Of a stretch of DNA of 64,000 nucleotides, positions 1-10,098 are shown one piece after another; the first letter of the stretch is position 1, and each line of letters starts with the position of its first letter. The notes under the pieces were generated by a model, which was given only the letters and a program-made list of their open reading frames with translations, had not been told where the DNA came from and ran no database searches. This DNA comes from Moraxella porci DSM 25326. GTDB taxonomy: Bacteria; Pseudomonadota; Gammaproteobacteria; Pseudomonadales; Moraxellaceae. Location: the NCBI RefSeq assembly GCF_002014855.1, contig NZ_MUYV01000002.1, positions 101,328 to 165,327 on the forward strand, given 5' to 3'. A program made the position numbers and the translations under genes.

Positions 1-319
1 GTTTGCCTTGGCGGACGCTAGTGATGGTGACATCATCAGGCAAGAAGCTTAGGCTGTCAGCAAGTGCATCTTTGCCCTTGCTACGCAGCTGGGTATCCAG
101 CTCGCTATTGATATCAAAATAGTTCTCAATCGCCATCTTTTGGGCGTGATTGACTAGGACGATATTTTTGATCCCGGCAGCGATGGCTTCTTCGATGACG
201 TACTGGATAGCAGGTTTATTGCCCAGTGGCAACAGCTCTTTTGGCACTGCCTTGGATAATGGCAACATACGCGTACCAAAGCCTGCAACAGGGATAATGG
301 CGTGAGTGATTTTTTTCAT
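1..319 (-). CDS. galU: UTP--glucose-1-phosphate uridylyltransferase, N-terminal part (runs off the window)
   Basis: About 106 N-terminal residues are present; the rest lies beyond the left edge. The protein opens with MKKITHAIIPVAGFGTRMLP and continues with a KAVPKELLPL stretch, the nucleotide-binding signature of bacterial GalU. GalU makes UDP-glucose from UTP and glucose-1-phosphate, the precursor of UDP-galactose. It starts 3 bases after the stop of the upstream glycosyltransferase and is the last visible gene of the capsule operon. UDP-galactose made from its product would feed the UDP-galactopyranose mutase two genes upstream. Identity is firm; whether a second galU exists elsewhere cannot be seen. 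Confidence 0.93.
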   Translation of the reverse strand, partial: MKKITHAIIPVAGFGTRMLPLSKAVPKELLPLGNKPAIQYVIEEAIAAGIKNIVLVNHAQKMAIENYFDINSELDTQLRSKGKDALADSLSFLPDDVTITSVRQGK

Positions 320-322
320 AAT

Positions 323-1231
323 TCAACCTTTAAAATCGTTATTCATATAACCGACAAGTCCATAAATAAATGCCTTCAGCCATAAGCAATAGTTTCTAAC
401 ATCTTTTTTATACACCAAATAAAACCAAGTATATCGCCACCAATGCTTATAGACAATCTTGGATTTTTTAAAAAAATTGATGTCCTGACGCAGTCTTAGC
501 ATATACGCTTGGTTGCGCGTGGAATAAAATAGTTTAAATGGCGAATCCAAATGATGATAACGCTTACCCTTAAGGTAAAAATACTCATTGACAGAGGTGG
601 GATGAAATACGATTACCTTGGTATAAACGGTTGTTTTATAACCTGCATTTAATATTCGCATTTTATATTCTTGTTCGTCGCCACGAATAAAAAACTCCGC
701 TCTTGGCACACCAATTTTTTCTACCACTTTTTTATCAAATAACACACCATTAAACAGTTTAATCTCATTATCCAATAGCTCAATGTATTTAATCTTGTCA
801 ACTTGTGTCAGTTTTTCACCATTAACCTTGTATTCATAAGCCGACAAATGGTGATTATCCATATCCGCCACCAATGCCGAAACAACATCGTGATTATAGG
901 TTTGTTTGATGGCAACCATATCAGCAACAAAATGCTCATCATAGGGATAAGCATCATCATCAAAACTGACAATATAATCACAATCGTCATTCTTGGCAAT
1001 CTCAAACCCCTTGGCGAATCCACCAGCACCGCCTAAGTTTGCGCCCAGTTGATGTAGATAGATTTTATCATTGTGATAGCCATTAATAATACTACAAGTA
1101 TTATCTGAGCTGTTGTTATCCACAATAATAATCCGCCTGACTGGATATGACTGTGATAATAACTTATCAATCAGTCGCCCAATACATTTGGCAGAATTAA
1201 AAGTGGTAATAACAACAGCAATTTTTTTCAT
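323..1231 (-). CDS. GT2-family glycosyltransferase, probable galactofuranosyltransferase
   Basis: A 302-residue protein with a GT-A fold start (MKKIAVVITTFNSA), VDNNSSDNT near residue 38, a glycine-rich LGGAGGFAKGF block at 66-76 and the metal-binding acidic triad FDDDA at about 90-94. The GGAGGF plus DDD combination is typical of GT2 enzymes of the galactofuranosyl- and rhamnosyltransferase type. It starts 3 bases after the stop of glf, so UDP-galactofuranose is the likely donor; that is inferred from context. There is no transmembrane segment, so it should act on the cytoplasmic face during capsule chain assembly. Acceptor and linkage cannot be read from sequence. Confidence 0.85.
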   Translation of the reverse strand: MKKIAVVITTFNSAKCIGRLIDKLLSQSYPVRRIIIVDNNSSDNTCSIINGYHNDKIYLHQLGANLGGAGGFAKGFEIAKNDDCDYIVSFDDDAYPYDEHFVADMVAIKQTYNHDVVSALVADMDNHHLSAYEYKVNGEKLTQVDKIKYIELLDNEIKLFNGVLFDKKVVEKIGVPRAEFFIRGDEQEYKMRILNAGYKTTVYTKVIVFHPTSVNEYFYLKGKRYHHLDSPFKLFYSTRNQAYMLRLRQDINFFKKSKIVYKHWWRYTWFYLVYKKDVRNYCLWLKAFIYGLVGYMNNDFKG

Positions 1232-1234
1232 AAA

Positions 1235-3566
<2,332 letters not shown>

Positions 3567-3572
3567 GAGAGA

Positions 3573-4724
3573 CTAACCATAAGCAAAAAATAACTGATAT
3601 ACATTCATAAAAAATAGCAGAATAATAATTAAACAAAAAACCGCTTTTACAACTAATTTTGTATAACTAAGGGTTTTTCTTCTAAGAGCACGATATTTGA
3701 GATGCCCGCTTGGTGTGATTGTTCTATGATATAAATAGTATGACCGATAAAGCAAAATCCACTTTAAAGCACCTTTGAAATCAAAAGTATTTTTTAATAA
3801 AAAAAAGTCTTTTGCAATATTAAAACTTCCAAAATTACGATCATATAAATTTTTGATTTGATTATAATATTGAATATCCACCTTGTCTTTATTGGCCTTT
3901 CTAGCATCAGATATTGACCAATAAAAGAATTTGTATCCCAAAATCCTAGATTGGTGCGCAATAGCTGGCGAACCTGCATAACGCAAAGCAAGATCATCAT
4001 TAATCAAGGATGGCGCCCTCACCATATCTATATATTTTTGAGGATTCCATGTTGTCATAATAGAATTAGGTCTGATACGATAATTAACAACACTCAATGG
4101 CTCGTACCAAATAGTTTGACTATGAGATAAAATTAACGGTGTCGTTGCAATGTCTTCCATGTACAATCGTGAATGAAATCTAACATCTTGCATGATAGAT
4201 CTTTTTACAAAGAATCTCCAAGCATAAAATGTGCAGTCTTCCAAATATTGAGCAACCACAGAATCATCAACTTGCACTATACATCTTGGCTGAAATGAAA
4301 ACTTACTCATTTCCCTCCAATCATGTTCACTTGAAAATGTATGACTACCAAAATAAATCATGTCAGTTCTAACGGAAAATAGAGTCTCTATAATTTCTTT
4401 TAGGTTATTTTTATTGATATAGTCATCAGAATCCAAAAAGAAAATATATTCGCCTTTTGCATGCCGTACACCAAAATTTCTTGCATCGCTTAAACCAAGA
4501 TTTTGAGTTGGTCTAAGCACTCGAAAACACTCATAATTTCTTAAGATGGATATCGCATCATTTAATGCACGAACTTCAGTATCAACATTAAAGTCATCTA
4601 CTACAATAATCTCAACTGGTGTTTTTTCTAAATCCAAATCCGATAGAGTATCATCAATAGTTTTTAAACACGAATAGATGTACGCACTGCAATTATAATA
4701 AGGTGCAACAATTGTCAAAAACAT
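3573..4724 (-). CDS. GT2-family glycosyltransferase with C-terminal membrane anchor
   Basis: A 383-residue protein with a GT-A domain: MFLTIVAPYYNCSAYI at the start, IIVVDDFNVDTEVRAL at about 39-54, GLSDARNFG at 77-85 and the metal-binding FFLDSDDYI at 95-103. The last 30 or so residues form one hydrophobic helix after a basic stretch, so it is probably tethered to the inner membrane. It lies between the alpha/beta-hydrolase-like gene (3-base gap) and the GT4 gene (6-base gap). It probably adds one sugar of the capsule repeat; which one is not readable. AT-rich like its neighbours. Confidence 0.85.
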   Translation of the reverse strand: MFLTIVAPYYNCSAYIYSCLKTIDDTLSDLDLEKTPVEIIVVDDFNVDTEVRALNDAISILRNYECFRVLRPTQNLGLSDARNFGVRHAKGEYIFFLDSDDYINKNNLKEIIETLFSVRTDMIYFGSHTFSSEHDWREMSKFSFQPRCIVQVDDSVVAQYLEDCTFYAWRFFVKRSIMQDVRFHSRLYMEDIATTPLILSHSQTIWYEPLSVVNYRIRPNSIMTTWNPQKYIDMVRAPSLINDDLALRYAGSPAIAHQSRILGYKFFYWSISDARKANKDKVDIQYYNQIKNLYDRNFGSFNIAKDFFLLKNTFDFKGALKWILLYRSYYLYHRTITPSGHLKYRALRRKTLSYTKLVVKAVFCLIIILLFFMNVYQLFFAYG

Positions 4725-4727
4725 TTT

Positions 4728-6008
4728 TCAACTCTCTAAAATTTTACCCAATATCTTATCTACGACACCAGCGTGATATATCCTATAGCAACCATCTGAA
4801 TGATCAGTACCATAGGGCATAGAGATTGTTTTTACCCTATCGGAAAACAATCTAAGCGCATTAAATTCTTCCGTCTCATTCAATGCATCAAAAACAACGT
4901 AATGCGATACATTTTTCTTTTTTACTTTTAAAAAACGAACAATATCAAGCTCAACACCCTCTTTTGCATAGTCATCTACAATATCATATGTTGGGGTTTT
5001 TGAGCGCTTTTCATCACTCTCTTTTTTCTTCAAGTCTATCAAAAATAACTTATCAATAGAAGACAAAACCTGAATGGCAATTGCATGATAACTAGTGATT
5101 TTATCCTCTTGGGATAAAGTTTCAGCAATCCACATCGCAGCATATCCACCCATAGACATACCAATACATACAATGTTTTTATATTCTCTTGATTTTATCA
5201 GCTGCTTGATTATGTCCATATCATCCAGATACCACCTTGACGGTGCTGATTGCGCCACCCTGATATAATCCAAATCATGCATCAATGGGGTGTTAAAAAA
5301 TTCATATTGTACACTATGTCCATTATACTCCTCTCCGGCAGAATTAAAAATAACCATCAAGGTATCACTTTTATTACTAAAAGATAGGTCAACCTTTAAA
5401 TAATTCAGTGCTTTATTGGAGTTATATTCTTGAGTGAAAGTCAAATGGTGTTTTGCATCCCCATGAATCTGATTCATTGCTAATGACAAAATTTTTTGCC
5501 CAAGTGTAATTTTTTGAGAAACCAAGTTATTTTCCATATTTTGGTTTAAAATATACAATTTATCATTTTCAACTTTCCAATACTTTTCATTGTCATTATG
5601 ATAATTGTATATTTTGCCATCTATGCCAAAAAACAAAGAACCCCACACCTCTCCCTTAGGGCTCTTATATAAAGCGCTTTTATTAGCAATAGCAGAAGTA
5701 ACTGGGTTTGCTGTATCAATCAAATGCTCACCAAGATCTAGAGATGAAAGCAAGACATTATTATTGCTTTTCCGAAAATTAGAAACACTCAACCAAATAT
5801 TAGCTTCTTGAATGTAAGACAACTTGTAGCTTACCTTGTTAAGCTCATCAGAAATAATCAGCTCACCATTAGAATGTAGCCAATTCGCAAATCCTTCTGT
5901 GCCATCACTTTCAATAGTACCGTTTTCTAGAAAAGAAATATTACTATTTTGATACCAACCATTAATGTAAATAGCCCATCGACTATTGATAATATTTTCA
6001 ACTAGCAT
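4728..6008 (-). CDS. capsule-operon protein of unknown function with an alpha/beta-hydrolase-like C-terminal domain
   Basis: A 426-residue protein I do not recognise as a named family. The C-terminal half has a serine-hydrolase nucleophile elbow, IVCIGMSMGGYAAM (Ser about 285), and late histidines in GTDHSDGCYR (about 401-408), with FDALNETEEF before them as a possible acid. The N-terminal half contains two similar stretches, about 26-52 and 127-154, both with the pattern aromatic-x2-DG/NG-x-I, an acidic residue, then W-x4-N-x-L. No signal peptide or membrane segment is seen. Its place between the ABC ATPase and the glycosyltransferases suggests it trims, modifies or transfers the polysaccharide; this is inference. 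Confidence 0.6.
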   Translation of the reverse strand: MLVENIINSRWAIYINGWYQNSNISFLENGTIESDGTEGFANWLHSNGELIISDELNKVSYKLSYIQEANIWLSVSNFRKSNNNVLLSSLDLGEHLIDTANPVTSAIANKSALYKSPKGEVWGSLFFGIDGKIYNYHNDNEKYWKVENDKLYILNQNMENNLVSQKITLGQKILSLAMNQIHGDAKHHLTFTQEYNSNKALNYLKVDLSFSNKSDTLMVIFNSAGEEYNGHSVQYEFFNTPLMHDLDYIRVAQSAPSRWYLDDMDIIKQLIKSREYKNIVCIGMSMGGYAAMWIAETLSQEDKITSYHAIAIQVLSSIDKLFLIDLKKKESDEKRSKTPTYDIVDDYAKEGVELDIVRFLKVKKKNVSHYVVFDALNETEEFNALRLFSDRVKTISMPYGTDHSDGCYRIYHAGVVDKILGKILES

Positions 6009-6016
6009 AATAATCT

Positions 6017-6664
6017 CTACAAAAAATTATAAACAGATATTGCTTCATCTATGTCATCAAAAACAAAAATTCTGCCCTTATCCAAGATAGCAACTTTATC
6101 ACAGTAATCTCTAATATTATGCAGTTCATGCGAAACAATAATCATTGCCTTATGGGCTCTTTTTTCAAATAACTCTTCTTGGCATTTCTGATGAAATTTA
6201 GCATCTCCCACAGAGATGACTTCATCTATCAAATAACAGTCAAAATCAACCGCCATAGAGATAGCAAACGCCAATCTTGCTCGCATACCTGATGAATACA
6301 CCTTAACGGGTTCGTATAAATATTTACCAAGTTCTGCAAACGAATCTACAAGCTCCATAGCTTTTTCATAATCAGTGTTATATACTCGGCACACAAAACG
6401 AACATTATCAGCTCCAGTTAAACTACCCTGAAACGCTCCACTAAAGGCCAATGGCCATGAGATACTCATAGTTCTAGTGATTGATCCAAATGTTGGCAGT
6501 TCAACACCGCCCAACAATCTAATCAAAGTTGATTTACCAGCACCATTTCTACCTAAGATACCTATTTTCTCGCCCATTTTTACGGTTAGATTGACACCAT
6601 CCAAAACATTCCTTCTTCCGCTCTGAACCGGGTAAGATTTTACAACATTTTCTAATCTAATCAA
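6017..6664 (-). CDS. ctrD: capsular polysaccharide ABC transporter, ATP-binding protein (CtrD/BexA/KpsT type)
   Basis: A 215-residue ATPase with Walker A GRNGAGKS at 38-45, the ABC signature [11 protein letters not shown] at 123-133 and Walker B CYLIDEV at 143-149, followed by the switch histidine in IIVSHELHN. Length and the SSGMRARL form fit KpsT/BexA/CtrD, which power export of group 2/3 capsule across the inner membrane. The start codon is TTG at 6664, overlapping the TGA of the permease gene by four bases (TTGA), so the two subunits are probably translationally coupled. Identity is firm; the exact start is less so. Confidence 0.94.
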   Translation of the reverse strand: MIRLENVVKSYPVQSGRRNVLDGVNLTVKMGEKIGILGRNGAGKSTLIRLLGGVELPTFGSITRTMSISWPLAFSGAFQGSLTGADNVRFVCRVYNTDYEKAMELVDSFAELGKYLYEPVKVYSSGMRARLAFAISMAVDFDCYLIDEVISVGDAKFHQKCQEELFEKRAHKAMIIVSHELHNIRDYCDKVAILDKGRIFVFDDIDEAISVYNFL

Positions 6665-7488
6665 CTGCTCGCTTCCAATTTATTACTAATATGTTTTACC
6701 AAAACCAAGCCGATAAACGACAAACAGATATTAAACCAAATCACATAGCTTGGATTTTCATATGTGGGCACCAAATCACCATAGTATCCATGCCTTAACA
6801 TTTCGGTTGTGTGAACCATAGGTAAATACAAAACTATTTCTTGAACATTGACCGGCAACCAATGTACAAAAAACCCTGCACCAGATACTGGAAACAACAA
6901 ATATGTAACAGCATGCCACAACCTATCAAGCACATCAGACAATTGAAAAATTGCCCCTACCACCAATGATAGCGCAATAGTAAACCAAAAAAGCAAGATC
7001 CAAGCATATACCATCAATAAAAAATTACTTGGGAAATCAATACTGCCTATAGCTATAAAACCCAAGAGTAGCACAACTAAAGAAATAGTTGCTCCTACAG
7101 ACTCTAGCAGTGCGCGAGCTACAAACACATCAATAACTTTTACATTTCTGTGGTACAAAAGGCCAATATTTGCCTCGACCGCATTGCCCACTCTATTTGC
7201 ACTATTACGCCACATCAAGATTGTTGAATAGCCTGTGATTGCAAAAGGAATAATCGAGTATGAAGCTCCATGTGCATCTTTTAAGAAATGCCAAAGCGCA
7301 GCCACACCCAATGTGAAAATCATTGGCTCAACAAACAACCAAGCAAAACCAATATTATGCCGCCCATAGCGTGTGATGATTTCACGCATCAGTAGTGCAT
7401 AAATCACCCGTAGCTGAATTTTTAATGATTTAAAAAATTCAGCCATTTCTTTTGTATAGGATGTTTTTTCATTCATATCGCTAATCAC
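6661..7488 (-). CDS. ctrC: capsular polysaccharide ABC transporter, permease (CtrC/BexB/KpsM type)
   Basis: A 275-residue integral membrane protein with about six hydrophobic segments and the ABC-2 exporter features [16 protein letters not shown] near residue 26 and [13 protein letters not shown] near 48. It forms the inner-membrane channel for the capsule with the downstream ATPase. The first possible start is GTG at 7488, overlapping the ctrB stop by 8 bases and preceded by GAGAG. An ATG four codons later at 7476 has no ribosome site, so the GTG is preferred. The neighbours (ATPase after, periplasmic adaptor before) give the complete inner-membrane export unit. Confidence 0.94.
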   Translation of the reverse strand: MISDMNEKTSYTKEMAEFFKSLKIQLRVIYALLMREIITRYGRHNIGFAWLFVEPMIFTLGVAALWHFLKDAHGASYSIIPFAITGYSTILMWRNSANRVGNAVEANIGLLYHRNVKVIDVFVARALLESVGATISLVVLLLGFIAIGSIDFPSNFLLMVYAWILLFWFTIALSLVVGAIFQLSDVLDRLWHAVTYLLFPVSGAGFFVHWLPVNVQEIVLYLPMVHTTEMLRHGYYGDLVPTYENPSYVIWFNICLSFIGLVLVKHISNKLEASS

Positions 7489-8602
7489 GATGCTCTCTCA
7501 CACCAGCTACAAACAGTCTTAATACACCCCAAAGCAACAAGCCAAATACAAAACCAGATAAGACATTCTTAATTCGCTCTGGCTTAGCAGCTTCATCAGG
7601 CAGTGATGGCTTGGCCAAAAGCTCAAGATAAAGCTGCTTTTGGTTAAAGTCACTTTTGGCGGATTCATAGCTGCTGATCGCTGCTTCCAGCTGCTTATCA
7701 GCGAGCTGTTTCTCAAGCTGTAGGCCTTGGTACTCAACAGAACGGTTGCTGTACGACACATCAGAGGGTCCAGTGATCTTGGCCGTCTTTTCGGCAATCG
7801 ACTTTTCAATCGTCTTAATATGCACCTCCAGCGGCTGAATCTGCGGATTTTCTGGAGTCAATGCTTTTGCTTGTGCCAACTGCGACTGTGCTTGAATCAA
7901 GGCATCCTGCAGTTTTGAAATCTCTTGCAAAGCAATGGTTGACTGCCCTTCAGGGTTATACAGCTTGTTATCAGTGCGATACTGAGCCAGTTTATCTGCC
8001 GCCTCTCTAGACTTTTGTTTGGCGAGCTCTACTTCTTCGGCTGAGTATTTTAGGATGTCATTTTTGGCATTATTATTAATGCGATTGATGACGACATCAC
8101 CCATCTTTAACAGCTGCTCATTGATCTTTTGAGCTTCTTCGGCACTGAATGCCTGAACCTGCAACTGCGAAATTGACGATGCAGGATCATAAACAATTTT
8201 TACCTTGCCATTAAAGTACTTATAGAAGTTTTCATCTGTTGGACTTTGAAAAAAACTACCAAAGCGACTAAAGGGATCGATAGTATCGCTTGAATAACTG
8301 TCTTTGATTTGCAAGTCATTATTTAGGTTCGCCACCGCATCTCGAGATGTCATATAATCTCGTACCAAATAACTATCATCCGATGATGCATTAAAGCCGA
8401 TGTTTTGTAGCATCACGCTTAGACCAGAGGTTGATTGCTTATTAGGGCTTCTAATGACGAACTTGGACTCTGAGACATATTGATTAGAAGCGATAAGTCC
8501 ATAATAAATCGCCAATAATACAGTTGGTAAAACTACACACAACCAAAACAAGGGATCTTGTTTCTTTAGAAAGCTTCTTTTGTCGTTTTTATACACTGTC
8601 AT
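7481..8602 (-). CDS. ctrB: capsule export inner-membrane/periplasmic protein (CtrB/BexC/KpsE type)
   Basis: A 373-residue polysaccharide co-polymerase-like protein. One transmembrane helix lies near residues 18-38 (WLCVVLPTVLLAIYYGLIA), followed by a Wzz-like ESKFVIRSPN stretch. A long periplasmic, coiled-coil-rich region runs from about 190 to 320, and a second helix near the C-terminus (VLSGFVFGLLLWGVLRLFVAG) follows the PDEAAKPERIKN proline-rich segment. It links the ABC transporter to the outer-membrane exporter. The start at ATG 8602 is chosen because AGGA lies four bases before it; a TTG one codon earlier is less likely. It begins 10 bases after the ctrA stop. Confidence 0.93.
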   Translation of the reverse strand: MTVYKNDKRSFLKKQDPLFWLCVVLPTVLLAIYYGLIASNQYVSESKFVIRSPNKQSTSGLSVMLQNIGFNASSDDSYLVRDYMTSRDAVANLNNDLQIKDSYSSDTIDPFSRFGSFFQSPTDENFYKYFNGKVKIVYDPASSISQLQVQAFSAEEAQKINEQLLKMGDVVINRINNNAKNDILKYSAEEVELAKQKSREAADKLAQYRTDNKLYNPEGQSTIALQEISKLQDALIQAQSQLAQAKALTPENPQIQPLEVHIKTIEKSIAEKTAKITGPSDVSYSNRSVEYQGLQLEKQLADKQLEAAISSYESAKSDFNQKQLYLELLAKPSLPDEAAKPERIKNVLSGFVFGLLLWGVLRLFVAGVREHRD

Positions 8603-8612
8603 CAATTCCTAA

Positions 8613-9854
8613 TTAATTTGCAAGATCGCGAATATTAACAATGGAATAAACGCTTTGGCTAATCATGCCCAAGAATTTACCAAATTCAACCGCAGGCGCA
8701 TTAGAGACATAGATTACATCTTGGTTGTGGATCTCAAAATCACGAGCAATGATGTAGTTCAATGGATCTTTAAGATTCAGACGATATACCACTGGCACTG
8801 ATGTATGATGAAATTGCACTGGGACGCTTTGTAGTTGCTCAGCAGTCAAGACTGCCGGGTTTTCGAAGCGGAAAATAAAAACACCTTGAGCGTCAGCACG
8901 GCTGTCATTCAAACCACCCGCTCGTGCCAAAGCCTGCATCAACGAAATGCCACTGGCTTCAAAATCAATTTCGTCATTTTTGGCGGTTGCGCCCATCACC
9001 ATATAACTGTTGGTTTTGTATTTGACCGAGATTACATCGCCTTGTTGTAGGCGGATATTTTGGCGAGCGTCGTTGATAATCTGTGACAGCAGCATTTCTC
9101 TTGCCTGCCCACCACGAGTTAGCTGCACGCTCACTCGCTCCGCAGCTTGCTTGGCACCACCTGCCGCTGCGATGGCATCCAAAATACGCTCACCCTTGCC
9201 TGTCAGTGGCATTCTTGTGCTATTATTCACTTCGCCAATCACAGTTACATCGGCTGAGTTATTCTTAGTGATACGCACAATAGCACTTGGCTGATTTGCT
9301 TTTTTGCGCAATCCAGCAATGATCATATCCTGCACTTGCTGTGGCGTTTTGCCAATGACATTTAATTTACCGACAAATGGTACGCTGATATAGCCTGACT
9401 TATCAACCATTTGCTCAGGCAGTTTCGTTTCTTTTGTGCCCGAGAAACCATTCAAATCACTCGCCGTACCAAATAATAACGCTGGTGGTGCCTCCCAAAT
9501 CGTGACATCCACAACATCACCAGATGAGATACGATTCATAGCCGTTTGCGCATTGGCAAAATAGTTAGAAAAGGCAACATTAGGTGTCAGATTTTTTGAT
9601 CTGCCTGCAACTTGAGAATCAATATCGATTACCAGCAAGCCATAATTATCACTTGGGTTATTTGTTGGATTGCTAGATGAGGGCACAATCACAGCATTCG
9701 GATTTTTGAAAATTTGACCGCGTGTTGGACCAGAATTGGCCTGCCAATTACTCACTGCTTGACAGCCTGACAAAATCAGTATCAAGCCCAATCCTACAAT
9801 TCCCTTTGCAGAGAAATTGGAGCACTTAAAAATAGTTTTATCTAAATATTGCAT
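8613..9854 (-). CDS. ctrA: capsule export outer-membrane lipoprotein (CtrA/BexD, OMA family)
   Basis: A 413-residue OMA-family polysaccharide exporter. A lipoprotein signal runs from a basic N-terminus through a hydrophobic stretch to LSGC (Cys about 31). The Poly_export domain motif SGDVVDVTIWEAP is at about 112-124, with SLBB-type repeats after it (VTVIGEVNNSTRMPL, GERILDAIAAAGG). Proteins of this size are CtrA/BexD-like, shorter than KpsD. It should form the outer-membrane exit of the capsule machine. It is the first gene of the ten-gene operon; no clear ribosome site precedes the ATG, and an extended -10 (TGCTATAAT) lies about 90 bases upstream. Confidence 0.93.
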   Translation of the reverse strand: MQYLDKTIFKCSNFSAKGIVGLGLILILSGCQAVSNWQANSGPTRGQIFKNPNAVIVPSSSNPTNNPSDNYGLLVIDIDSQVAGRSKNLTPNVAFSNYFANAQTAMNRISSGDVVDVTIWEAPPALLFGTASDLNGFSGTKETKLPEQMVDKSGYISVPFVGKLNVIGKTPQQVQDMIIAGLRKKANQPSAIVRITKNNSADVTVIGEVNNSTRMPLTGKGERILDAIAAAGGAKQAAERVSVQLTRGGQAREMLLSQIINDARQNIRLQQGDVISVKYKTNSYMVMGATAKNDEIDFEASGISLMQALARAGGLNDSRADAQGVFIFRFENPAVLTAEQLQSVPVQFHHTSVPVVYRLNLKDPLNYIIARDFEIHNQDVIYVSNAPAVEFGKFLGMISQSVYSIVNIRDLAN

Positions 9855-9940
9855 AAATCAAATACGCCGTTGGTATGCCAAAATATGGGAATGATTTCTA
9901 GTCCAAAATCTAGCCAAGAGATACAATGGCTCAATATCTC

Positions 9941-9949
9941 ATTATAGCA
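9941..9949 (-). promoter_or_regulatory. candidate promoter of the capsule operon (extended -10)
   Basis: On the minus strand TGCTATAAT gives a perfect -10 hexamer with the TG extension, about 87 bases upstream of the ctrA ATG. No good -35 is visible at 16-18 bases, as is common for extended -10 promoters. No JUMPstart or ops (GGCGGTAGC-like) element was seen in the leader, so RfaH-type control is not supported by sequence. Confidence 0.5.
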
Positions 9950-10098
9950 AATTTTATTAAACCAGATTCGATAAATTTAGCAGCTATGGATACCAATTGT
10001 AACATCTGCATACTTTTTTGATGGTTTGGTGTAAATAATGTATCCAATACACATTTCTGTATCACGCTTGTAAAAATACACCGCTTCGACACAGAGCT

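Noticed and set aside
9855-10098. JUMPstart/ops element before the capsule operon
   Set aside because: Looked for GGCGGTAGC-like and JUMPstart sequence on the minus strand upstream of ctrA; none is present.
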